From contig NZ_CP027773.1 in assembly GCF_003019815.1 (NCBI RefSeq), positions 1,499,001-1,563,000 on the forward strand: a stretch of 64,000 nucleotides of DNA, written 5' to 3'. Positions 46,272-54,650 of the stretch are shown here, piece after piece. The translations under genes and the position numbers were made by a program. This stretch comes from Variovorax sp. PMC12. GTDB lineage: Bacteria; Pseudomonadota; Gammaproteobacteria; Burkholderiales; Burkholderiaceae_C. The number at the start of each line of letters is the position of its first letter. Position 1 is the stretch's first letter. The notes beneath the pieces are model-generated. The model made no database searches and was not told the origin of the DNA. It saw only the letters and a program-made list of their open reading frames with translations.

Positions 46272-46480
46272 ACGCTACGTCCGCCAACGCCAAACGGTTC
46301 CCGCCGATCAGCGCGGAACTGATGAACGAACTGGAGAAGCGATGGCCGGACACGATGCCTGACCCTGACGTAACGCCCAGCCTTGAGGCTCTGCGCTTCA
46401 AGCAAGGCGAACTCGCAGTGGTCCGATATCTCCGGCGCCAGTTCGACCTCCAAAACAAAACCGTCCTCAAAGGAAGCTAG
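46268..46480 (+). CDS. Small phage protein before the portal (70 aa)
   Basis: The GTG at 46268 would lie one base inside the transcript from promoter 4 (near-leaderless). An in-frame ATG at 46322 (MNELEKRWPDTMPDPDVTPS) is an alternative that gives 52 residues. The C-terminal half is helical (SLEALRFKQGELAVVRYLRRQFDLQ). It belongs to the short proteins that precede gp7.3/gp8 in T7 relatives. Confidence 0.6.
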   Translation: MNATSANAKRFPPISAELMNELEKRWPDTMPDPDVTPSLEALRFKQGELAVVRYLRRQFDLQNKTVLKGS

Positions 46481-46484
46481 CCCC

Positions 46485-46673
46485 TTGTGTAGCTCCAAGC
46501 CACCGCCGGCGCAGACCCCCGCCGCTGCGGTGCCCCTCCCTGCCGAGGCCGTGAAACCCGCTGTGGTGGAAACGGCTGGCGCAAAACCCAAGAAGTCCGG
46601 CCGCTCTGGCCTGATGATCCCCGAAGGCTCCGCCTCGGTCACTGGCCTCTCTGGCCTGAACATTCCCACCTAA
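46485..46673 (+). CDS. Tail/host-range protein, T7 gp7.3-like
   Basis: The product has 62 residues from TTG 46485 (MCSSKPPPAQTPAA...), with AAGGA upstream. It is Pro/Ala-rich with a basic KPKKSGRSGL segment and ends GLSGLNIPT, the layout of gp7.3-type proteins. Small and variable in the family, so homology is judged by layout. Confidence 0.62.
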   Translation: MCSSKPPPAQTPAAAVPLPAEAVKPAVVETAGAKPKKSGRSGLMIPEGSASVTGLSGLNIPT

Positions 46674-46682
46674 GGACTGCCG

Positions 46683-48251
46683 ATGACTGCACCCAAGCAG
46701 GGTGTAGCGGCAGGCGTCTACTCGAAACTCGAGTCGGACCGCTCCCCTTACATCCAAGATGGAATCGCCTGTGCAGAGCTGACGATCCCCTCCCTGTTCC
46801 CGAAGGTCATCGACGGGAACGCCAAACTGCCTACCCCGTACCAAAGTGTGGGCGCTCGCGGTGTGAACAACATCGCGGCAAAAATGATGCTGGCCCTGTT
46901 TCCCGCCAACACGAGCATCTTCCGTCTCAAGATCGAAGATGAAGTGTTGGCTGAGCTGGGCCAGCGTCCCAACATCAAGACGAAAGTGGAGTCCGGCCTG
47001 GCCGGTGTGGAGCGCCGGGTCACCTCGGAGCTGAGCACCAAGGCAATCCACACCACCGCCTTCGAGATTTGCAAACACCTCGTGGTGGTCGGCAACGCCT
47101 TGATGTACGTGCCCGACAATGGGCCGATCAAGATGTATTCACTGCATTCCTACGTGTGTCGCCGGGACTACACCGGCAACCCGTTGGAAATTGTGTTGCA
47201 AGAAAAGGTCGCCAAAGTCGCGCTGCCCATTTCCGTCCAAGAGGCCATCTCTAAGGGCGAGAACAAGGGCCAAAAGTCGCAGGAAGAAGTCACGATCTAC
47301 ACGCACGTCCGCCGCTTGAAAGACCGGTGGGAAGCGTATCAGGAAGTCGCAGGGGAGCGCGTACCGGGCACCTACGGCACCTACCCGCTGGGTAAGTGTC
47401 CCTGGGTCCCGCTGCGCCTCATCAAGCAGGACGGTAAGCACTATGGCCGTGGCTATGTCCACGAGTACATCGGCGACCTCCTGTCCCTCGAAGGTCTCTC
47501 TCAGGCAATCCTCGAAGGTGCCATCGCTGCAGCCAAGGTGCTGTTTCTGGTGAACCCGAACGGTACGACCGAGAAGCAAGACCTTGAGGATGCCCCGAAC
47601 GGCGCCTTCCGGGACGGCACGGCAAATGACGTGACCACCCTGCAACTTCAGAAGTACAACGACTTTCGCGTGGCGCTCGAACAAGCGAACACGATCACGG
47701 AACGTCTGAGCTTCGCCTTCCTGATGAACTCTGCCGTTCAACGCGGCGGAGAGCGAGTCACTGCTGAAGAAATTCGGTACGTGGCCCGCGAGCTGGAAGA
47801 CTCCCTCGGCGGGATTTACAGCCTCCTATCGCAAGAGTTTCAGATGCCGCTTGTGAGCCGTGTGATGTACGTGCTCCAGCGCCAGAAGAAGCTCCCAGCG
47901 TTCCCTAAGGAGGCCGTCTCGCCGGTCATCATCACTGGCATGGAAGCCCTCGGGAGAGGCAACGACCTGGCGAAGCTCGAACTGGCAATGTCCAAGATTG
48001 CGGTTCTCGGCCCCGAGGTCATCAAAGAGCGAGTCAACGTCTCCGACTATATCGACCGTGTGTTCACATCCTGCGGGGTGGATACCCAGGGTCTGATCCC
48101 CTCGGAGGAGGAAGTAGCTCAACGCCAGCAACAAGCCCTCATGCAGCAAATGATGCAACAAGGGCTCAACCCCGCCATCACCCAAGGCGGACAACTACTG
48201 AAACAAGGAATGCAGAATGGCAACCAGCAAGGCGCAATCGGCGCAGAATGA
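46683..48251 (+). CDS. Head-tail connector (portal) protein (T7 gp8-like)
   Basis: The 522-residue portal matches T7 connectors: VGARGVNNIAAKMMLALFPANTSIFRL near the N-terminus and HYGRGYVHEYIGDLLSLEGLSQAILEG, RGGERVTAEEIRYVARELEDSLGGIYSLLSQEF in the core, with a Gln-rich C-terminus. A dodecamer forms the DNA gate. Confidence 0.95.
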   Translation: MTAPKQGVAAGVYSKLESDRSPYIQDGIACAELTIPSLFPKVIDGNAKLPTPYQSVGARGVNNIAAKMMLALFPANTSIFRLKIEDEVLAELGQRPNIKTKVESGLAGVERRVTSELSTKAIHTTAFEICKHLVVVGNALMYVPDNGPIKMYSLHSYVCRRDYTGNPLEIVLQEKVAKVALPISVQEAISKGENKGQKSQEEVTIYTHVRRLKDRWEAYQEVAGERVPGTYGTYPLGKCPWVPLRLIKQDGKHYGRGYVHEYIGDLLSLEGLSQAILEGAIAAAKVLFLVNPNGTTEKQDLEDAPNGAFRDGTANDVTTLQLQKYNDFRVALEQANTITERLSFAFLMNSAVQRGGERVTAEEIRYVARELEDSLGGIYSLLSQEFQMPLVSRVMYVLQRQKKLPAFPKEAVSPVIITGMEALGRGNDLAKLELAMSKIAVLGPEVIKERVNVSDYIDRVFTSCGVDTQGLIPSEEEVAQRQQQALMQQMMQQGLNPAITQGGQLLKQGMQNGNQQGAIGAE

Positions 48252-48429
48252 AACCGTGGTGAACAACCTCGGTGATGTGACCGAGCGTACCCCGCTGCCC
48301 CCGGAATCGGCGGTCGGCGTGATCCTCCCGATGTCGGAGCTGCCCAAGGGCTACGAAGTCCTGAAGACCCGTCATCCCAATGCCAAGGGCTTCACGCTCG
48401 AAGGCTCCTCGGTGGCGCTGCACTTCTGA
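48217..48429 (+). CDS. Small phage protein between portal and scaffold (70 aa)
   Basis: It starts 35 nt inside the portal gene (MATSKAQSAQNETVVNNLGDVTERTPLPPESAVGVILPMSEL) and ends with one base of overlap to the scaffold start. Function unknown; structural location suggests a minor virion or assembly part. Confidence 0.6.
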   Translation: MATSKAQSAQNETVVNNLGDVTERTPLPPESAVGVILPMSELPKGYEVLKTRHPNAKGFTLEGSSVALHF

Positions 48430-49184
48430 TGCAAGGCTCCGTCACGATCCCCGCAGCCAGCGGCAGCGCTGCCCCGGAAGGGCACGACGCGGCAATGGTC
48501 GCACGGTACGAGGAAGGGCAAGCGGCTGCGGCTGCTGGCCTCTCGACGCCTCCGGCCCCTGCCTCGGCCCCTGCTGCAGCTCCCGCCTCGGCCCCCTCGC
48601 CCGCTCCCGCTGCTGCCCCTGCAGCCGCCCCTGCCGCTGCCCCGGAGGGTGCCGTCAACGACATCCTCACGAAGGCTGGCCTGACCCGCGAAGGTCTCGC
48701 CGCCGAATACGAGGCTGGTGGCATCTCCGAAGAATCCTTCGCCAAGCTCGCCACGCAGGGCATCTCGAAGGCCGACTTCGAGCAGTACATGGCAGGTCGC
48801 CAAGCGCAGGCAACCGCCTACGACTCGGCTGTCATCACCGCCACGGTGGGCACCCCGGAGAAATACGCGGAGGTCATCGCATGGGCAGCGGAAGCGCTGA
48901 GCCCTGCCGAAAAGGCCGCGTTCAACGCTGAGGTTTCCTCTGGTGACCCTGCCCGTGCTCAACTGGCTGTGGCCGGGCTCCAAGCACGGCACACAGTGGC
49001 AAACCCGGCCGAGCCCGCATTGCTCCAAAAGGACAACGTTACTTCCGGCGCGACCGCCGCTTACGCCTCCTGGGCACAAGTCACGGCCGACATGAAGAAC
49101 CCGCTGTACGCCAAGGACCCCGCGTTCCGTGAACAGGTGCGGCAACGCCTGGCAGCTTCGCCGGACGACCTCCAACGGCGATGA
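48429..49184 (+). CDS. Capsid assembly (scaffolding) protein (T7 gp9-like)
   Basis: The 251-residue product has an Ala/Pro repeat region at residues about 40-75, then KAGLTREGLAAEYEAGGISEESFAKLATQGISKADFEQYMAG, the family core, and a C-terminal helix-rich part. It guides procapsid assembly and is then lost. Confidence 0.88.
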   Translation: MQGSVTIPAASGSAAPEGHDAAMVARYEEGQAAAAAGLSTPPAPASAPAAAPASAPSPAPAAAPAAAPAAAPEGAVNDILTKAGLTREGLAAEYEAGGISEESFAKLATQGISKADFEQYMAGRQAQATAYDSAVITATVGTPEKYAEVIAWAAEALSPAEKAAFNAEVSSGDPARAQLAVAGLQARHTVANPAEPALLQKDNVTSGATAAYASWAQVTADMKNPLYAKDPAFREQVRQRLAASPDDLQRR

Positions 49185-49606
49185 GCATCTTTTCCGAACT
49201 GGTTCCCCTCGGGGGCCTCTTGGAGAAGGTGTTTGACCGGGTGTTCCCGAACCCCGAGGACAAGGCGAAGGCTCAGCTTGAACTCCTCGCCATGCAGCAG
49301 CGGGGCGAACTGGCGGAACTCGCAGCAATCACCGAGGGCGACAAGGCGCAAGCTGAAGTCAACAAGGTAGAGGCCGCTAGCGAGTCCCTGTTCGTCTCCG
49401 GCTGGCGCCCTGCCGTGGGCTGGATATGCGCGGCTGCGCTGTTCGCTCAATACATCGGCGCCCCTCTCGTCACCTACATCGGCGCGAACGCCTTTGGCTG
49501 GACCATTCCCCCGCGAATGGACTTCAGCGAACTCCTGACCCTCTTGTTCGGTCTCCTCGGTCTCGGCTACTTCCGAACCCTCGACAAGAAAAACGCAAAG
49601 CCCTAA
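49181..49606 (+). CDS. Three-TM holin-like protein
   Basis: The 141-residue product has an N-terminal helical segment and three C-terminal hydrophobic segments (PAVGWICAAALFAQYIG, APLVTYIGANAFGW, SELLTLLFGLLGLGYFRTL), matching the 3TM holin family. ATG 49181 overlaps the scaffold stop by 4 nt. T7 keeps its holin (gp17.5) after the tail fibre, so the position between scaffold and capsid is unusual. Confidence 0.75.
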   Translation: MSIFSELVPLGGLLEKVFDRVFPNPEDKAKAQLELLAMQQRGELAELAAITEGDKAQAEVNKVEAASESLFVSGWRPAVGWICAAALFAQYIGAPLVTYIGANAFGWTIPPRMDFSELLTLLFGLLGLGYFRTLDKKNAKP

Positions 49607-49682
49607 CGGCCTAGCGTCCTCCCATCCCCATCTTCGGAACCCTCGCGCTTAACGGCGTGGGGCGCTTCCGCATGTCTCTCTC

Positions 49683-49698
49683 GTCTCGCATTCGAGAC
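49683..49698 (+). other. Hairpin upstream of the capsid gene
   Basis: GTCTCG-CATT-CGAGAC, 24 nt before the capsid start, in a 115-nt gap. It could be an RNase III or stability hairpin. No cognate promoter copy is seen in this gap. Confidence 0.45.
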
Positions 49699-49721
49699 AG
49701 TCTCAGAAAGCGCATACACAC

Positions 49722-50663
49722 ATGCCAACCACCCCCTCGCGTCTCGGCCAAGTCGAAGCTACGGGCGATCAGTTCGCCCTATTCCTCAAGCAGTTCTCGG
49801 GCGAAGTCCTGACGCAGTTCGACGAGGTGAACAAGGTCCTGCCGATGGTGACGCAACGCACCATCTCGAACGGCCGCTCGGCTCAATTCCCGGTGATCGG
49901 CAACACCACGGCCAAGTACCACTCGCCGGGTACGGAAATCGTGGGCACCGCCATCGTCCACAACGAGGTCACGCTGACCGTGGACATGCCGCTCATCGCG
50001 GACACCTTCATCGCCAACATCGATGAAGCCATGAACCACTACGACGTGCGTGCCCCCTATGGCAAGAAGCTGGGCAACGCTCTGGCGAACCAACTGGATC
50101 GCCACCTTCTGCAAACGGCTGTCAAGGCAGCTCGCTCGGCGGCTCGCATCTCGACGGACCAAGGCGGCTCGGTCATCACGGTTGCCAACCTCGACACCGA
50201 CATGGACGCCCTGGTCGCCTCCCTGTTCGACGCTGCAACGCTGCTGGACAACAAGAACGTGCCGGAAGACGGTCGATTTGTCTACCTGCGCCCGGCCGTC
50301 TACAACAAGCTCGCACAGAACACCAAGGTCCTGAACAAGGACTGGGGCGGTGCTGGCGTGTTCGCGGACGGCAAGGTCCTCCGTGTCGCCGGCATCGAAA
50401 TCTACAAGAGCACCCACGTTCCGAATACCGCCATCACGACCGGCACGGTGGCCGCTGGCTTCACCGACAAGTACATGGGCGACTTCTCGAAGACCGTGGG
50501 CATCGTCTTCACGCAGGACACCGTGGGTGCCCTGAAGCTCATGGACATCACCATGGAAGCCGAATACAGCGTCCGCTGGCAAGGCACCCTGATGGTTGCC
50601 AAGTACGCCATGGGTCACGGCATCCTGAACCCGGCTACGGCTGTGGAACTGGCGAAGGTCTAA
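49722..50663 (+). CDS. Major capsid protein (T7 gp10-like)
   Basis: The 313-residue HK97-fold capsid protein begins MPTTPSRLGQVEATGDQFALFLKQFSGEVLTQF, with MKLMDITMEAEYSVRWQGTLMVAKYAMGHGIL-like sequence near the end. No frameshifted extension is obvious. It is followed by a terminator, as in T7. Confidence 0.95.
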   Translation: MPTTPSRLGQVEATGDQFALFLKQFSGEVLTQFDEVNKVLPMVTQRTISNGRSAQFPVIGNTTAKYHSPGTEIVGTAIVHNEVTLTVDMPLIADTFIANIDEAMNHYDVRAPYGKKLGNALANQLDRHLLQTAVKAARSAARISTDQGGSVITVANLDTDMDALVASLFDAATLLDNKNVPEDGRFVYLRPAVYNKLAQNTKVLNKDWGGAGVFADGKVLRVAGIEIYKSTHVPNTAITTGTVAAGFTDKYMGDFSKTVGIVFTQDTVGALKLMDITMEAEYSVRWQGTLMVAKYAMGHGILNPATAVELAKV

Positions 50664-50685
50664 GCGGCCCGCACTCACGACTCCT

Positions 50686-50718
50686 AAGGGGGCCTCCGAA
50701 AGGGGGCCTCCTTTTTTT
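50686..50718 (+). terminator. Phage terminator after the capsid gene (T-phi position)
   Basis: AAGGGGGC pairs with GCCTCCTT (one G-T) around a short loop, followed by a run of eight T. It occupies the same place as the T7 T-phi terminator and would reduce transcription of tail genes relative to capsid. Confidence 0.8.
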
Positions 50719-50734
50719 TCTTTGAAAGCGCCTT

Positions 50735-51325
50735 ATGGCATCCACCCTCACTCCAACCACCGAACTCGACGCGGTGAATCAGATGCTGGGCACCATCGGC
50801 GAGGCACCCGTCAATACCCTCATTGGTGTCACCTCGCTGGACACGGCCATCGCCATCAACACACTGGCGGAAATCTCTCGCGACATTCAATCGAAGGGCC
50901 ATCACTTCAACACCGACAAAGGGCTGAAGCTGCAACCGGGCGCTTTCACAGGCGAAATTGAAGTCCCGATCAACTGCGTAGATATCGACACGGTAGACCC
51001 TGACGGGTCCGTCGATGTGGTCCTGAGGGGCCGACGCCTCTATGACCGAGTGAACCATACGTACAAGTTCACGGCACCGCTGACCGTGGACATGGTGGTC
51101 CTACTCCCGTTCGGCGACCTCCCCGAATCGGCCCGCCGCTACATCGCTGTCCGCGCATGTCGCGTGTTTCAGAAACGCCAAGTCGGCTCCACCACGCTGG
51201 CGACCTTCACAGCCGAGGACGAGCGCGAAGCACTGATGTCCTTCCGTCGATCCCTCGGACGCAACGCTGACCACAACATCTTCAACTCCCCTGACATGCG
51301 CCGGATGCTGCGCCGCTCGAAATGA
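50735..51325 (+). CDS. Tail tubular protein A (T7 gp11-like)
   Basis: The 196-residue adaptor protein has TELDAVNQMLGTIGEAPVNTL and ARRYIAVRACRVFQKRQVGS, typical of gp11. It joins the portal to the nozzle. It overlaps gp12 at ATGA. Confidence 0.92.
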   Translation: MASTLTPTTELDAVNQMLGTIGEAPVNTLIGVTSLDTAIAINTLAEISRDIQSKGHHFNTDKGLKLQPGAFTGEIEVPINCVDIDTVDPDGSVDVVLRGRRLYDRVNHTYKFTAPLTVDMVVLLPFGDLPESARRYIAVRACRVFQKRQVGSTTLATFTAEDEREALMSFRRSLGRNADHNIFNSPDMRRMLRRSK

Positions 51326-53679
51326 CGCAGATCAACGCAAGCATCCCCAATCTGATCGGAGGTGTGTCGCAGCAGCCTGAGCTATTGCGCCTCCCCTCTC
51401 ACATGCGGGCACAGATCAACGGCTACTCCTCGCCGGCAAGCGGACTTGCCAAGAGGGCGGGGACAGTCCATGTGGGAACCGCACAGGTCTTTGGCGATGG
51501 GTTCTACGAGATTCTCGACTACGGGTCTCGCGGGCTCTTCTGGCTGCATGCTGCTGGAGGCACCGTAAGGCTCCTAGACGCCAACGGTGCACGGGTCACC
51601 CTCTATGACGTGAACGGCTCGGCTTTCAACGAGATGTGGTTTCCGTATCTGACCTCGGGACCAAACACACTCCGGGCCGTGAAGGAAGGCGATACGACCT
51701 TTCTCATCAACACCTCAGTGACCGTACAGAAGACGGTTATCGCCCCCGTGGATACCAGTCGGCCGGCCCTCGTGTGGATCAAGGCGGGCAACTATGGGCG
51801 CACCTACAGGGTGAACGTGCCGGGCTACGGCGAAGCCGCCTGGACCACCGCAGACGGTCAAGCCGCATGGATGTCCCCACTGGCGGACACCTCCCTTATT
51901 GCCAACATCCTAGCCACGCAGTTGCGCGAAAAAGGTGTCACGGTGAACCTCAACGGCTCCGTGATGCACATCCCGAACGCTCCCTCAGGGATCACCGTGG
52001 AGGACGGCCAGGGTGGTTCGGCAAGTGCAGTCATCTACCGGTCCGTCCGCAGTGTGGCTGAACTGCCATCAAGCAAGGTGCCCAACGGATTCCATGTGAA
52101 GCTCGAAGGTGGTGACGCAACCGCCGCAGGCGATTACTACCTGCGGTTCGACAGCTCTGAGAACGTGTGGCGAGAAGTACCCGATCCGACGCAAGCGTCA
52201 TACACGCTCGACACCAACACGATGCCGCTTCGGCTCACGCCGTACGCATCCGGCTTCATGATTCGCACCTTGCCTTGGCGGGCGCAGATGGTGGGCGATC
52301 CCGAGACGAATCCTGGACCCGACTTCGTTGGAAGGCAGATCAATGATTTGTTCTTCTATCAGGACCGCATGGGAATCTTGTCGGGCGAGTCGTTCGACTT
52401 CTCGGAGACGGGGGAATACTTCAACTTCTACCGCACGACGGTCACCAACCTACTGGATTCAGACCCTGTATCCGGCACAGTCACAAGCACCTCCAAGCTA
52501 TCGATCCTGCGTCATGCCGTGGCATTCGGGCAGCGCCTTTTCATGTTCTCGGACACCGCACAGTTCGAGCTTCAGAGCGATTCGGCCCTAACCCCGAAGA
52601 ACGCAAGCACCCAACGGGTCACCGACTTCGAGTGCTCTTCAACCGTGAGACCTGCCGGCCTGGGCTCCGCGCTCTACTTTCCGGTGGACCGTGGTGAATG
52701 GACCTCGTTCTACAACTTCTACCTAGACGGTATCGACAGCAAGGCACAGGCGGGGGACGTGAGCGGCCATGCGCCGGAATACATCCCGAAGGGTGTCCAC
52801 AAGATCGCGATCAGTCCGGTGAACAGCCTGCTCGTGGCACTCAGCCGTGGCGAGCCGAACGCCCTCTACGTCTACCAGTTCTACACCAACGGGGCCGAGC
52901 GCCTTCAGAGCGCCTGGCACAAATGGGAGTTCGGAGAGGCCAGCAACATCCGTGCAATCGGAGTGCAAGGAACAACGCTCCACATGCTCATCGAACGGCG
53001 CACCTCCAGTGGAGGAACTTCGGTCAACGTTGAGCGCTTAGACATGACGGCCGCGCGGGCTTACCGGGTGGACCGCCGAGTCACGATTCAACCCTCCGCG
53101 ATCTCTGCTACAGGGCCGGGGGTCTACCCTCCCGTAAGCACCTTTCAGGTCCCCTTCCAGCCAGACTTCGCGCACTACTTCGCGATCATCGTGAAGGGAA
53201 ATGCAAAGCTCAAAGCTGGTGTCATCCGGGATGTCAGTGTAAACGTGGGCTCGCAGACGTTCACCGTGGCTGGCGACCTAACGGGGTGCACCGTGGAGGT
53301 GGGCAGGCAGTTCACCTTCGCAGGAACGCTGGGATGCTTCTTTGTGCGCGAGGCTGCAGGCAGCGGCCAAGCTGGAGTTACTCGCGGGCGAACTCAAGTC
53401 ACCCGCGCATGGATCAACTACGCCGAGGCCGGGGCGTTCGACGTGAGGGTGTCCCGCCTGGGCTACCCCACGGTGGACTACCGATGCACCACGAAGAACC
53501 TGGGGACCCTCTCCGCCACCATCGGAGCGGCCAACGGAAATTCGGGCAGGTTCGCTGTCCCGGTGATGTCGCGAAACACCGCCTCCGAGGTCACGCTGAT
53601 AAACGACACACCCAACCCATCAGCCTTCATCAGCATCGATTGGGAGGGCTATCACGTAGCGCGGGGGCAACATGTCTAA
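51322..53679 (+). CDS. Tail tubular protein B / nozzle (T7 gp12-like)
   Basis: The 785-residue product begins INASIPNLIGGVSQQPELLRLPSHMRAQINGYSSPASGLAKR, the T7 nozzle pattern, with QFELQSDSALTPKNASTQ and FTNGAERLQSAWHKWEF-like blocks. It forms the tail exit tube. It overlaps gp13 by 8 nt. Confidence 0.93.
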   Translation: MTQINASIPNLIGGVSQQPELLRLPSHMRAQINGYSSPASGLAKRAGTVHVGTAQVFGDGFYEILDYGSRGLFWLHAAGGTVRLLDANGARVTLYDVNGSAFNEMWFPYLTSGPNTLRAVKEGDTTFLINTSVTVQKTVIAPVDTSRPALVWIKAGNYGRTYRVNVPGYGEAAWTTADGQAAWMSPLADTSLIANILATQLREKGVTVNLNGSVMHIPNAPSGITVEDGQGGSASAVIYRSVRSVAELPSSKVPNGFHVKLEGGDATAAGDYYLRFDSSENVWREVPDPTQASYTLDTNTMPLRLTPYASGFMIRTLPWRAQMVGDPETNPGPDFVGRQINDLFFYQDRMGILSGESFDFSETGEYFNFYRTTVTNLLDSDPVSGTVTSTSKLSILRHAVAFGQRLFMFSDTAQFELQSDSALTPKNASTQRVTDFECSSTVRPAGLGSALYFPVDRGEWTSFYNFYLDGIDSKAQAGDVSGHAPEYIPKGVHKIAISPVNSLLVALSRGEPNALYVYQFYTNGAERLQSAWHKWEFGEASNIRAIGVQGTTLHMLIERRTSSGGTSVNVERLDMTAARAYRVDRRVTIQPSAISATGPGVYPPVSTFQVPFQPDFAHYFAIIVKGNAKLKAGVIRDVSVNVGSQTFTVAGDLTGCTVEVGRQFTFAGTLGCFFVREAAGSGQAGVTRGRTQVTRAWINYAEAGAFDVRVSRLGYPTVDYRCTTKNLGTLSATIGAANGNSGRFAVPVMSRNTASEVTLINDTPNPSAFISIDWEGYHVARGQHV

Positions 53680-54124
53680 CCTGACCCTCCGTCCGGCAAC
53701 CCCCGAGGATGCTGCCGAGCTGGCCCTGACCCTGCGTGAAGCCGACCGCACCGAAATCGCCTTGGCGGGCTCTCCCAGCCCCTACGACAGCCTCATGCGG
53801 GGCATCGTGAGGAGTGAGCACCCGACAGCGGTTGTCGGCCCCCATGGGGACGTAGTGGCCATCGGGGGGTGCGTGGCGCTGGCGCCACGTCTTGGTAGTC
53901 CCTGGCTCCTTGCGAGCGATGGCCTTTTGGACATCAAGCGGAGCTTCCTGAAGGACTGCCGACCACAACTCATGCGGCTCCATGACAACTTCCCAACCCT
54001 CTACAACGAAGTGTGGGAGGGCAACACCGTTCACATCCGTTGGCTGAAATGGCTCGGGTTCACGGTGGCCGAGACCTACGGCACGCGCCCCCACTTCCTC
54101 CCTTTCTGGAGAACCAATGTGTGA
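53672..54124 (+). CDS. Internal virion protein A (T7 gp13-like, GNAT-related fold)
   Basis: The 150-residue product begins SNLTLRPATPEDAAELALTLREADRTEI and ends FLPFWRTNV. The fold signals resemble N-acetyltransferases (WLKWLGFTVAETYG), as in gp13 of many T7-like phages, where it is an assembly factor. Catalysis is unlikely. Confidence 0.8.
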   Translation: MSNLTLRPATPEDAAELALTLREADRTEIALAGSPSPYDSLMRGIVRSEHPTAVVGPHGDVVAIGGCVALAPRLGSPWLLASDGLLDIKRSFLKDCRPQLMRLHDNFPTLYNEVWEGNTVHIRWLKWLGFTVAETYGTRPHFLPFWRTNV

Positions 54125-54650
54125 ACCTACGACCATCCTGCTGGTGGGCACCGCCCTCTCGGCGGGCATCGGCCTGGTCAGCCAACAGCAGACAGCGAAG
54201 AACGTGAACGCCGCAAACGCACAGCAGCGGGTGAACGTCAACGCTGCAGCAATCGAGAACTACGCGCAGGCGAATCGGCAAGGCATCGAGGACCGCGAGA
54301 ACGCTACCGTAGAGATGAACCAGATCGAGCGCGAAAAGGCATCCCGCCTGGCATCTGCGCGGGTCTCGGCGGGAGCCGCAGGGGTCAGTGGGGCATCCGT
54401 GGACGCCCTCCTCCTCGACCTCGCGGGCAAGGGCCTGGAAGCCGGGACCACGAGCGCGACCAACTACGCCCGCCTCGTGGACGCCCGCGATGACCGGGCT
54501 GCAAACATCGGGGTCAATCAACGCAGCCAACTCGCGGGCATCCGCGATCAATCCGGGCCGGGCGTTCTCGACTATCTCGGCGCTGGGCTGCGGGTCTCGA
54601 ACGCCTACGCAGCTAATCAGCAGCGGACGCAAACGAAGGCAGGAGCATGA
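54117..54650 (+). CDS. Internal virion protein B (T7 gp14-like)
   Basis: The 177-residue ejection protein has a hydrophobic N-terminus (TTILLVGTALSAGIGLVSQQQTAKNVNAANA) and a long helical body. gp14 forms the pore in the outer membrane during DNA ejection. It overlaps both neighbours. Confidence 0.85.
   Translation: MCEPTTILLVGTALSAGIGLVSQQQTAKNVNAANAQQRVNVNAAAIENYAQANRQGIEDRENATVEMNQIEREKASRLASARVSAGAAGVSGASVDALLLDLAGKGLEAGTTSATNYARLVDARDDRAANIGVNQRSQLAGIRDQSGPGVLDYLGAGLRVSNAYAANQQRTQTKAGA

Noticed and set aside
53630..54241. Open frame of about 200 codons on the minus strand opposite gp13
   Set aside because: It spans two well-supported overlapping plus-strand genes, has no family signal and no start context. 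Unlike the 38573-38857 gene it has no independent motif.
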